Below, piece by piece: positions 45,001 to 57,100 of a DNA stretch of 64,000 bases. Both the position numbers and the translations under genes were made by a program. The stretch is from Blastomussa wellsi (Eukaryota > Cnidaria > Anthozoa > Scleractinia > Plerogyridae), in the NCBI GenBank assembly GCA_947652115.1, contig OX393568.1, positions 23,082,367 through 23,146,366 on the forward strand, in the 5' to 3' direction. Position 1 is the first letter of the stretch. Every line of letters begins with the position of its first letter. Under the pieces are notes generated by a model that was given only the letters and a program-made list of their open reading frames with translations, had not been told where the DNA came from and searched no databases.

Positions 45001-48000
45001 CAATATCTCGAACTTGCTGTTTAATAGTAGAATTTCCCTTTCTTGCTTCAGTGCAAGCTTCTCGCAATAGCTCACTCATGCCTTTTTGAGCTTTTGAGAT
45101 ATAATCAACAATATATACTGCACAAGCATACACATCTAGCACATACTGAATATCCATGTTAGCCCTCCATGCCTGAAGGCAAGCAGGGTTGTAGTTGTTA
45201 ACTCTTAATTCATTTGGAGTTCGTTTTAAGAAAACAGTAGCAGCATTGATTGAGGAACGCACAGCTAGTAAATAGTTTTCCTCTGTGACATTGAGGTCCA
45301 AGAGTAACTTGTCAAAAGTAATTTCTTCGCCTTCTTTCATTTCATCTAGATGAAATTTGATTGTTTTCCATGTATCTTTATGCCTTTTGATTTCACTTTG
45401 TTGCATGTCTTTATCTAAAGGATAAAGAATCCTTGTTTGTCTCATGGGAGGCTGTGGATAATTGAATCTGCAATCACTTTTAGTATTCTTACGACAAGTA
45501 TGTGAATGACGGTGAACCTGTCTGTTGACTAAGTGAAGTAGTTCAGGATTGTCAGTAGGTTTGCAGCAGGTTACTATCTTATCAATAAATTCAATCACTT
45601 CTTTGTCACTTTGCTCCTGGAATTTTGGTGCACTCTCCACCCAGATTAGCATATGTATATGTGGTGAACCACGTTGCTGATATTCTACCCTGTAAAACCA
45701 ATCTGATATTTTCCCTAGTGGCTCTGCAGAACTCAAAAGAAAACTACTTAAGAATTTATTGACTTGGTAATCAAAATGTCTGGCACAGGTAACAGGATCA
45801 CTTTGAATCAATCTACATCTCTCCTCCCAGTTAAGATTGCTAATTTCATTATCAGAATAATCTTTGTGATCCACAAGATTGCCAAGAATTTTAAGAAGGT
45901 GAGTCCACTGTGTTTCTGCTGATGAGAAACTGCAAAATAGTGTTGCAGGTCCAAGTTGTCTTATCATGGCAAACAGATCTTTTTTTGCTTTCTCAAAGTA
46001 TGGAGGTGAACCACGCAATGCTGTAAGAAACTTAAATCCTTCATCAAAGCGAATTAATCGATCTAGTGCACCCATCTGTTTTAATTGGCGTGCATTAAGA
46101 TTTCTGTTGTTTCCCTTGCATTTTCTAAGTGCAATGGTTGATTTACTAAGAAGTATTTTCATTTGCAACTTTTTTGCTTTAAAGAAAATATTCTCTACAC
46201 ACATAGCTGCTCTTCTGTCTGACCTTCTTAGTTCAGATTTACATATATCACTATAGTGAATGTGCTTGCATAGAGACCGGGGTTGCCCAAGGAATATTCC
46301 AGGATATGCTAACTCCTCTGAATATTTATCCCTGAATATACTTAAGGGTATATTGCCTTCTGCTGGTGCAATGTTGAATATATGCTGGCGCTCATTATCT
46401 TCTAAAAAGTCAGTGCCTGTTAACATAGTATCAGTAACACCTGCAGGTACATCATCTTCATTTTCGCTTTCATTATCTCTATCATCTATTGTGTTTATTT
46501 CAGAGTGACTATTACTGTTCTCGGCACTTTCTGCAGATTGTTCACTATAAAGGCCATTCATATTATGTTGTTGTTCAATTTCTTTGTCATACTGATTGGT
46601 CCATTGCGGATTCAAAACAATGCCTTCATCTTTATAAAGACTGCTATTTCTGATCAGCCAATCTGCTGCTTGCATTACTTTATGAGGTCTTACATTTAAT
46701 GACAATGCAGAACTCTTATATTGAAGCTTTCTTTTTAAATTTACTTTTATTGTAGCAGTCTCACTTAGTAACCGTGGCAACATAGTGACTGTACTTGCTA
46801 CATCAGCAGGAACATTCACAATATTTCCATGTATTTTTAGTTGTTTTCCTCTAGGTGCTTGCATCAACTTTTGAAAAGCAATTCTTGGGGCTAGTATTCT
46901 ACATTCTAATTCATTCAAATCAAAAAAGTTTGGTTTTTCTGGAAATGCCAAACCATTAACGACAGAACAGGGTGGAATTTTACTTTTCACTAAATGGCTT
47001 TGACATGTTTTGCAAACCCATTCAGCATTACCTGAGTTTCTCCTTTGGTCGAAATATTCATGAATAACAGGATTTATATCTTTCAGGTTTTCTGCTTTTA
47101 GAACACTCTGCCTATACCAAAGCTGGTCACAACAAAAACAAGTATAAACAGGACCTTCTGCAGCCATGTCCTGGAACTTTGAGATAGCTGACTCAATAGA
47201 AACAAGTTTCTTTTTTGATTTATATTCCCTATGTTTTTCATTGCATTTTGCCTTTTGTTCAGATGTCATTCTAGACCTATAGTTTTTTTGACGTTGATTA
47301 TGTTTTGCCTTTTGTTCAGGTGATGATATTTTTCCTCTATAAGCTTTTTGGTACTGATTACGTTTTGATTTCTGCTCTGGGGATGCATTGGCTTCTCTGT
47401 ATTTCCTCTTTAAATATGCACTTTTTGTTTTTTTATTCTTATTGCTGGCATTTGTGTCTTCATTTGACACTGTATTTAAAGCAGAATTCCTTTCATCTTT
47501 AGAACTTGAGTTGATTTGGTTTTCTGTCACAGTAGAAGTGTGTTTTCTTTTACGAGCATAGGCAGTTTCAGAAGAATTTTCAAACAAATTTCTTTTTACT
47601 TTTTCAGGCAAGTTACTTTCAGTTAACAGTTCTATTGTTGAGACATAGTGCATCTCTCCAATGTGTCCTATATATATAGACCTTGTTGTCTCTGATAAAT
47701 CTAGCGCTTGAACCAGTGTTAACTCAGCAAAGTTTTCACTTGACTCTATAACATGAATTCTCAAGTTCATAGCTTCTGCTATTGCCTGCATAATAATGTG
47801 ATCACCCCAAGTTCCTTCCATAGACATATTACATAAATATTGCGACCAAGATGTGTTATCTAGAACTGCACTTTCTATAAATCGCTCAGGATTGTTTTGC
47901 AAATACTGAATACCAGCCCTTCTGATTTCTAAATGTCGATTTGCATCATGATATAATTGATGTGCTATGGCTCTAAACAAGCAATTACCCATTCCTCCAA

Positions 48001-49396
48001 CCTCTAGTGCTCTTAGTCCATGTCTACGTAATCTGCAGTTAAACACAGAATTGCGACTTTCTGTACAAATTATTTGTGGAGTTGTTGGACCAGGATTCAA
48101 CTCAACATCTCCACTGAGCAATATATTTCTTTTTGATGCATTATATTCCATTGTTTGAATGAGACCTCTCTCAAAATAATTACTAAAGAAGCTGTTTTGT
48201 TTCTTATCAAAGGTGAGACTCCATTGTTTATAGTTAGAAGCTATGTTGTACAAAACAGATGAAACAGGTATAGATTTTCTAATAGAACGCTTGGTTTTCA
48301 GTCTCGATTTTCTCGATTTAAGTGATTTGATCACCCGTTTAAGTGCCACTCTAGATGGTTCCCTATCCCTATTCCTGCACCTCACACGGACATTTGACCG
48401 ACGACAAGCTCGTATCAGATTACTAACCTCAACACACTTTTCATGGTTTACTGGAATATTTCTATCACATTTATAAAACAATTCCTCTGTATCATCAATA
48501 CTACAGTTAGTCACAGCATTCAAGGTTATGTCAGTGTTCAGCAAGCTATTTGTGACATCTCCTGCATGCTCATCATGACAGCCAACAAATTCATTCTCTG
48601 TGTTCACAATGGAGTCGACAAGCATGGCGTTATAATCACGCTTATCTCGAAAAATCGTTTCTGTTTGTGGCTCGATTCTTTCTCGAAATACTGTAAATAT
48701 TCCCATAAGTAAATTCGTGTTGCCTGTACAAGCATTTTTAGTTCCCCGGAGGGAATATATGTTGCCCGAAAAGGCAAGTTCTGTTTCCCGAAGGAAATTT
48801 ATGTTGCCTAAAGAGGCAAATTTGTTTCCCCGGAGGGAGTTCATGTTGCCTGTAAAGGCAAATTTCTTTCCTCGAAGAGAATTAATCTTTCTCTGAAAAA
48901 TATAACCGGTAACCAAAGGATTGTGTAACATCTCGGAGAATGGCTGATTGGCTCGCACGTGTAAGGCATTCACCGGCATTTCGAGCTGCTGCACTACTGG
49001 ATTCATCACTCGACGGCGGCCATGTTCGAAACCGTCGCGACCTATGGCAGTTTTTGAAGTCCAAAGTTTGTTGGCAACTTCGGCACGACTAAGAAACGCT
49101 TTATGAGAAAACACAGGACATAACACTTGAATGCTCTGTCTAATAATACGCACAAAATAGTGAGAAAGCATGGTAAATTCTTACCTTATAAAGATATTGA
49201 GCTCGCTCTAGCGGTGTGAGTTGTGTCAAGAACACGAGGAGCTGAGATTCCAACGTTGACAAACGTTTTCCGTGGTGAGTATCATATAACATTTCCGAAA
49301 GAAATCGCATTTTTCCGGAAAAGGATCGGTAAACTCTAGATGATTTTTTTCGAGAAAATATAAACACCACATGATTGAAAACCAGTAAGGACAGTA
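42002..49396 (-). CDS. OTU-Rep-helicase-EEP Helentron protein with 2A motif (copy 1, 5' truncated at gap)
   Basis: Same gene as 51141-58759. Continuous frame 42002-49171 (2389 codons); exon 3 is inferred to start at 49135, exon 2 ends at 49185 and runs into the N gap, and exon 1 is missing here. Residue numbering below uses the frame starting at 49171. 2A-like motif at 344-362 (DNA 48086-48142). OTU-like domain 382-515 with C397 and H508. STPR-like repeats 598-648 (SPEQKAKHNQRQKNYR). Zinc-binding CFCC…CKTC about 678-723. Rep HUH H1171-I-H1173 and the two-tyrosine motif Y1353/Y1357. PIF1-type helicase Walker A GGAGVGKS 1709-1716 and Walker B FIDE 1798-1801. EEP endonuclease with N2182, E2209, GDFN 2315-2318 and SDH 2377-2379. 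Differs from copy 2 at R73 (P in copy 2) and at least two silent sites. Confidence 0.85.
48086..48142 (-). other. 2A-like ribosome-skipping motif (copy 1)
   Basis: Encodes NASKRNILLSGDVELNPGP, matching the 2A consensus D(V/I)ExNPG|P. Skipping would release residues up to G361 and start the OTU-Rep protein at P362. Copy 2 is at 57225-57281. Confidence 0.85.
48715..48893 (-). repeat. Short in-frame tandem repeat in the N-terminal region
   Basis: Four 42-45-nt units encoding NSLRG(K/N)KFAFTGN-type 14-15 residue repeats (residues about 95-153), each containing a small palindrome ttgcct…aggcaa. Repeated in copy 2 at 57854-58032. Confidence 0.75.
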
Positions 49397-49596
49397 NNNN
49401 NNNNNNNNNNNNNNNNNNNNNNNNNNNNNNNNNNNNNNNNNNNNNNNNNNNNNNNNNNNNNNNNNNNNNNNNNNNNNNNNNNNNNNNNNNNNNNNNNNNN
49501 NNNNNNNNNNNNNNNNNNNNNNNNNNNNNNNNNNNNNNNNNNNNNNNNNNNNNNNNNNNNNNNNNNNNNNNNNNNNNNNNNNNNNNNNNNNNNNNN
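49397..49596. other. Assembly gap, 200 N
   Basis: Exactly 200 N. Sequence left of the gap ends at the equivalent of 58535; sequence right of the gap begins at the equivalent of 40458. Both edges therefore fall inside the same repeated segment. Confidence 1.
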
Positions 49597-49632
49597 CTTA
49601 AGTCAATATCGCAACTATCTTGATTTCTCCCA

Positions 49633-51042
49633 TTAGAGGAACTGTGTGACTATCTTGGCACATTTATCAACCAGCATCGTTTGGTCTCCAGCTTTTAGAA
49701 GAGCAACTTTAATTTCGCCATCTGACATCTTGCCAAGCTGTGCATCAATGCCCTTTAATATGAAGAAGCTCTGTAATGCATCATTAAATGCAGAATAGGA
49801 GGTTATCTTCTTGTCAACCAGGATAGATAGTTTGCAGACAAGCTTTGGTACTAGACTTTCTGAAAGCATGGTCGATTTGCATCCCTTGCAATTGATGATT
49901 TCTTGGTCTTCACTTGCTGTATTATTCGTGGCATTACACAATGGACACGAGGGGTTGCGAATCAGATCCAATGCGATGACTTTACCAGTGATGACAGAAT
50001 CTTGGAAGTCCGTTCCAGTGGTCACATCTGTGTTTGTTACTATATCATCAATTTGTTCAATGATTGATTCCTCGTTAGTGTTGATGTACTTTTTGTCATT
50101 GAACATTTTTACCTTGAGATTTTTAATATGATATGACTTCCCTCTTTGAAGCTCATCAATTGCTGCTTCCCAAGCTTCTAGTCTAATTGTTCCAGTTTTA
50201 TCAGTCACAACACAATCAACCTTGAAACATGGATCTCCATGAACTATAACTTTCTGTTTCTCTTCTGTCTTGCTTATGATTTTCACCTTGACATCCACTG
50301 TGTCGAAGGGAAGTAGACTTGATATGTTATCGACTGTTGTAAGGTTGTGTTCGAAACTTGGATTGTATTGGAAGTTTACTTTAACAGACTGAAGCTTTGA
50401 TTTCTTTTTTACTGTGAAATCCATCTTAGATGAGCTCCGCTTGTTTGGACTTAACTGCCCTCCAAGGATGGAAACTGGCTGATGCTGCTGTTGGTAGTTT
50501 AAAAAATCTTTCCTCTTGTCCGGTGAATAGCAAACCACAGACTGGGATGATGTTTCTGATGTTTGTACCAGGAAGTTGAAGAAGGTTGTTTTTTTCTCAT
50601 TTCTTGCGTCTTTCACTTTTGATAGCTGATGGACATATCCAGTTAAGCTATCTGCAGAGGGAAAGGAATTCAATGTCATGCATCACATTGTTGGCCCAGT
50701 TTTTATATCAGTGTTGCTTGTTTAAAAGTGTATGCTGAATCACAGCCCTATGTACAGCAGTGTGTTAATTAAATTAAGAGTTATTAAGAGTTAAATAAGA
50801 ATGTTATAACAAGAAGTAAAAAAAAACAAAAACAGTGAAGTCACTCTCACCTTCACCTGGGTTTGCCGATGCAGATTTTGATGTTACACCTGTTGGTTCT
50901 TCATTCTTTCTTTGGTTACTACTACTGAATAAAAAATAAAAAAGTATTTTTTAAAGAGAAATTTAAAAAAGAAATAAAGAGAAATAAAGAGAGAGGGAAT
51001 TCAAACATAATGAGCTTACCTTGAATTTGTTGCAGTGTCCAT
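49633..51042 (-). CDS. RPA-like single-strand DNA-binding protein (copy 2)
   Basis: Identical in amino-acid sequence over the main exon to 40494-41903. Predicted exons 51042-51020, 50924-50851 and 50651-49633 (copy 1 plus 9139). Probably the same locus represented twice in the assembly. Confidence 0.7.
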
Positions 51043-51140
51043 GCCTGAAGTGCCAATCAAAGGAAATGTGGAGTCTCTTGTAAGCTATAAAATCAGAGAA
51101 AGATATTCTGTTTGACCTAGTAAATAATACTGCAATGCAA

Positions 51141-54100
51141 CTAAAATGCGTTAATCAGTGCATAAATTGCTTTATGGTCAGAAAAATATGTCTCCCAAAT
51201 ATTGCTCTTTACTTTATCTTCATCGATATTAGTATAGATATGGTCAATACAGGTTTTATTATCTGTTGTGTAGGAGGACATTAGTTGCCTATAGTGATTC
51301 TCTGTAATAAAGAGATTATATAATGTTGACCTTTCTGTTATATTTAACCAGTTAACATTAAAATCTCCAATAAAAACTTTTAAAGTTGCTGTTGACAATG
51401 CCAACAGTTCTCTTATAGCTGCACAAAGTTGTCTAATAGGAATTGATGGAGAGCGATAAATAGCTATTACTATGATATGAGGAATTACCATAAACCTCAA
51501 AACTGTTATCTCTATGCCATTTTGATTGTAGCAGTATGGATACGCCGGATAATAATCAATGCGAGTATACACTGCAGTTCCACCATATGGTCTTTCATTG
51601 TGTTGTGAAATAGCGTCATTTCTAAAGAGGGTGTATTCTCCAAGTTCATACATGGTGTCACTTTCAGACATTTGGAATCGTGTTTCTGAAAAAACACTAA
51701 TATCAGTACTCAAGTAATTCATGTCAGCACGTACATCATTAATGTGCTTATGCAAAGAACGTGCATTCAAAAAACAAAGCTTTATAGATGATTCTGGAGC
51801 AGCATAGATAGGAGAAATGGAAAGCTTCAGTTTGCCTTCATTTCTAAGATGTTCCATTTCATTCTCAACAGCAGGACTTACAGTTATCTTATCTTCACAA
51901 AGGTCAGTGATGTAAAGACCTTCTATTACTGTTACACGGCTTAGTCCGACATAGTGTATGTGAGGAATAGCTCTTTTGGTTTCAAAATTAACAACAATTT
52001 TGGTTTCTGTATCACCTTGTGATCTGTGAATTGTTTTTGCTGCAGCTGGCCTCAGAGGAAATTGTTTTCTTACAACTTGAACAGTTCTGTTTCTACCAAC
52101 AGCAAATTGTGTGGTGACTGGTTTTATAGGAGTCCACGTAGGCTGAATACCAGAGACATATAAACGTCTGTTTTCCTGCCTTGTTTTTGCACCAATATCA
52201 TCATGGTCAAACTGAACCCAAATTATTCCAGACGGATAGTTGGTTTGATTAATTTGTATCAACTTTATCACATTACCAGCACCATTTGTCATGCCATCAT
52301 CAATTCTGGTGTTCAATGAAATTTCAGTTCTTTCACCAACTGCTATGTTTAATGAACCATGTAATTGCTTGGTTTTCCTAGGATCTTGAGGTATTTGCTT
52401 TAAAATTTTATCTCTGACATCTTGAGAAGTTGCTCCAATCACACTGTCGTGAGCCTTGATACTGTATTTTACGTTTTGTATAGCATGATGTACTCGGTCA
52501 TTGAATTCATTGACTTTTGCATTTTGTATAAATAGATGAGGAGCATTCATTGGATAACTGGAGGTATTGGATTGCAACATTCGTTGTCTCAATACTCTTA
52601 TGTCTTCATTTGTCTGTTTTCCTTCTCTCAACCTGTTAAGCAATTCAGCAAATTGTTTGCTTTCTCTTTGCCTCATAATTTCTTTTAGCTCAAACATATT
52701 AAAAAGTTCCTGCCACAGATTTGGAGCAAGAACGCCATATTCTGTCTTCAAATCATTGAATATATAATCATCCATAACTGGTTGTAGCTGAAATAAATCA
52801 CCTATAGCTATAATGCTAACACCCCCAAAGGGCAAAGGGCTTCCTTTGATGTCTTTAAGTCTGTTGTCAATTTGTACATTAAACATTGTGTTACCGACCA
52901 TTGATATTTCATCAATAAATACGAGTTTAATACCACCTAACTGCGTTCTTAGGGAATTGAGTCTATTAGAGTCTAGACGTTTATAAGTCTTTAGTGACTG
53001 GCAGGCTGGTATTGCTAATGCACTGTGAATGGTATTGCCTTTGATGATATATGCAGCTTTTCCTGTAGGTGCTAACATTAAAACTCTGATTTCTGCAAAA
53101 TTATCACCAGCTCTACTATTATAGAATTTGAGTGCTGCTTGATACAAGGCTTTAGTCACATGTGATTTGCCTACTCCTGCCCCTCCAGACAAAAATGAAT
53201 AAAAGGGCTCATCAGATGTTTTGATCAGGTGTAGCACATGATAAAAGAATTCCTTTTGTTCTTTATTCAATGATTGTACCATACATCTATATTCATTGTC
53301 TGGTAATTCATTAAGTATTAATGGTTCAGATCTGGAATCAACAGATGGTATCCCTATGTCATCTGATAGGTTGTAATTCTCATTGAAGTCAGGGTGTAAG
53401 TCCTGCTGGCCTTCATTGCAGTCTTGTTGTTCTATACTTTCAGTCAAAGGTGCAATACAATCATAACTTTCTTCTAGTCTATTTCTCTCTTGTTGTATCT
53501 CATTTAAGTCTTCATTACATGTAACATATTGTTTCATTTGTTCCTTGATAAGTTTAGACAGTGCCTTATAACGGTCTTGATAACAGAAGAATCCACCAAG
53601 TAAGTCAGTTTCTTCATTTCTCCATGCAGTATAGAGCATTAAAAGTTCACGATAGTGCTTCTCAGGATCAGCTTCTTTATTGAACCAAACACTTCTTATT
53701 ATTCTAGCTTTATTTCTCTTTTTCATTTTACCACGGCCACTGATATTAGTAGCCTTTTCATCATTGAGATCATCATCATCATTCTCATAATGTTCGATGC
53801 ATTTCTCTAATGGCAAGCCATCAGTGTCTAAATCATTAGATGGCTTTACATAAGGTTTGCCAGTTACATCATACCATGCAACCCAGTCTGCAAGAGTTAC
53901 ATCCTCTAGTTGAGTTGGACGTTTACTATATCTCTTTAGCAATCCACTCGTGTAGATTTCTTCACAGTCATCATCCATTTCTTTGATATCATTTAATGGC
54001 TTCAAGAGCTCTACACGTTCATCAGGAGGTGCAGTGTTAATAAATACAACCTGCCGAGAGGACTTTCTCATGGGCAATTGCAGTACAATATACACAGCTT

Positions 54101-57100
54101 CTTGAGCACTTATTTCAACATTGTTTACAAATTTACTGCCAATATCTCGAACTTGCTGTTTAATAGTAGAATTTCCCTTTCTTGCTTCAGTGCAAGCTTC
54201 TCGCAATAGCTCACTCATGCCTTTTTGAGCTTTTGAGATATAATCAACAATATATACTGCACAAGCATACACATCTAGCACATACTGAATATCCATGTTA
54301 GCCCTCCATGCCTGAAGGCAAGCAGGGTTGTAGTTGTTAACTCTTAATTCATTTGGAGTTCGTTTTAAGAAAACAGTAGCAGCATTGATTGAGGAACGCA
54401 CAGCTAGTAAATAGTTTTCCTCTGTGACATTGAGGTCCAAGAGTAACTTGTCAAAAGTAATTTCTTCGCCTTCTTTCATTTCATCTAGATGAAATTTGAT
54501 TGTTTTCCATGTATCTTTATGCCTTTTGATTTCACTTTGTTGCATGTCTTTATCTAAAGGATAAAGAATCCTTGTTTGTCTCATGGGAGGCTGTGGATAA
54601 TTGAATCTGCAATCACTTTTAGTATTCTTACGACAAGTATGTGAATGACGGTGAACCTGTCTGTTGACTAAGTGAAGTAGTTCAGGATTGTCAGTAGGTT
54701 TGCAGCAGGTTACTATCTTATCAATAAATTCAATCACTTCTTTGTCACTTTGCTCCTGGAATTTTGGTGCACTCTCCACCCAGATTAGCATATGTATATG
54801 TGGTGAACCACGTTGCTGATATTCTACCCTGTAAAACCAATCTGATATTTTCCCTAGTGGCTCTGCAGAACTCAAAAGAAAACTACTTAAGAATTTATTG
54901 ACTTGGTAATCAAAATGTCTGGCACAGGTAACAGGATCACTTTGAATCAATCTACATCTCTCCTCCCAGTTAAGATTGCTAATTTCATTATCAGAATAAT
55001 CTTTGTGATCCACAAGATTGCCAAGAATTTTAAGAAGGTGAGTCCACTGTGTTTCTGCTGATGAGAAACTGCAAAATAGTGTTGCAGGTCCAAGTTGTCT
55101 TATCATGGCAAACAGATCTTTTTTTGCTTTCTCAAAGTATGGAGGTGAACCACGCAATGCTGTAAGAAACTTAAATCCTTCATCAAAGCGAATTAATCGA
55201 TCTAGTGCACCCATCTGTTTTAATTGGCGTGCATTAAGATTTCTGTTGTTTCCCTTGCATTTTCTAAGTGCAATGGTTGATTTACTAAGAAGTATTTTCA
55301 TTTGCAACTTTTTTGCTTTAAAGAAAATATTCTCTACACACATAGCTGCTCTTCTGTCTGACCTTCTTAGTTCAGATTTACATATATCACTATAGTGAAT
55401 GTGCTTGCATAGAGACCGGGGTTGCCCAAGGAATATTCCAGGATATGCTAACTCCTCTGAATATTTATCCCTGAATATACTTAAGGGTATATTGCCTTCT
55501 GCTGGTGCAATGTTGAATATATGCTGGCGCTCATTATCTTCTAAAAAGTCAGTGCCTGTTAACATAGTATCAGTAACACCTGCAGGTACATCATCTTCAT
55601 TTTCGCTTTCATTATCTCTATCATCTATTGTGTTTATTTCAGAGTGACTATTACTGTTCTCGGCACTTTCTGCAGATTGTTCACTATAAAGGCCATTCAT
55701 ATTATGTTGTTGTTCAATTTCTTTGTCATACTGATTGGTCCATTGCGGATTCAAAACAATGCCTTCATCTTTATAAAGACTGCTATTTCTGATCAGCCAA
55801 TCTGCTGCTTGCATTACTTTATGAGGTCTTACATTTAATGACAATGCAGAACTCTTATATTGAAGCTTTCTTTTTAAATTTACTTTTATTGTAGCAGTCT
55901 CACTTAGTAACCGTGGCAACATAGTGACTGTACTTGCTACATCAGCAGGAACATTCACAATATTTCCATGTATTTTTAGTTGTTTTCCTCTAGGTGCTTG
56001 CATCAACTTTTGAAAAGCAATTCTTGGGGCTAGTATTCTACATTCTAATTCATTCAAATCAAAAAAGTTTGGTTTTTCTGGAAATGCCAAACCATTAACG
56101 ACAGAACAGGGTGGAATTTTACTTTTCACTAAATGGCTTTGACATGTTTTGCAAACCCATTCAGCATTACCTGAGTTTCTCCTTTGGTCAAAATATTCAT
56201 GAATAACAGGATTTATATCTTTCAGGTTTTCTGCTTTTAGAACACTCTGCCTATACCAAAGCTGGTCACAACAAAAACAAGTATAAACAGGACCTTCTGC
56301 AGCCATGTCCTGGAACTTTGAGATAGCTGACTCAATAGAAACAAGTTTCTTTTTTGATTTATATTCCCTATGTTTTTCATTGCATTTTGCCTTTTGTTCA
56401 GATGTCATTCTAGACCTATAGTTTTTTTGACGTTGATTATGTTTTGCCTTTTGTTCAGGTGATGATATTTTTCCTCTATAAGCTTTTTGGTACTGATTAC
56501 GTTTTGATTTCTGCTCTGGGGATGCATTGGCTTCTCTGTATTTCCTCTTTAAATATGCACTTTTTGTTTTTTTATTCTTATTGCTGGCATTTGTGTCTTC
56601 ATTTGACACTGTATTTAAAGCAGAATTCCTTTCATCTTTAGAACTTGAGTTGATTTGGTTTTCTGTCACAGTAGAAGTGTGTTTTCTTTTACGAGCATAG
56701 GCAGTTTCAGAAGAATTTTCAAACAAATTTCTTTTTACTTTTTCAGGCAAGTTACTTTCAGTTAACAGTTCTATTGTTGAGACATAGTGCATCTCTCCAA
56801 TGTGTCCTATATATATAGACCTTGTTGTCTCTGACAAATCTAGCGCTTGAACCAGTGTTAACTCAGCAAAGTTTTCACTTGACTCTATAACATGAATTCT
56901 CAAGTTCATAGCTTCTGCTATTGCCTGCATAATAATGTGATCACCCCAAGTTCCTTCCATAGACATATTACATAAATATTGCGACCAAGATGTGTTATCT
57001 AGAACTGCACTTTCTATAAATCGCTCAGGATTGTTTTGCAAATACTGAATACCAGCCCTTCTGATTTCTAAATGTCGATTTGCATCATGATATAATTGAT

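Noticed and set aside
46260..46508. Plus-strand frames within the giant gene (also 55399-55647)
   Set aside because: Antisense shadows of the Rep coding region.
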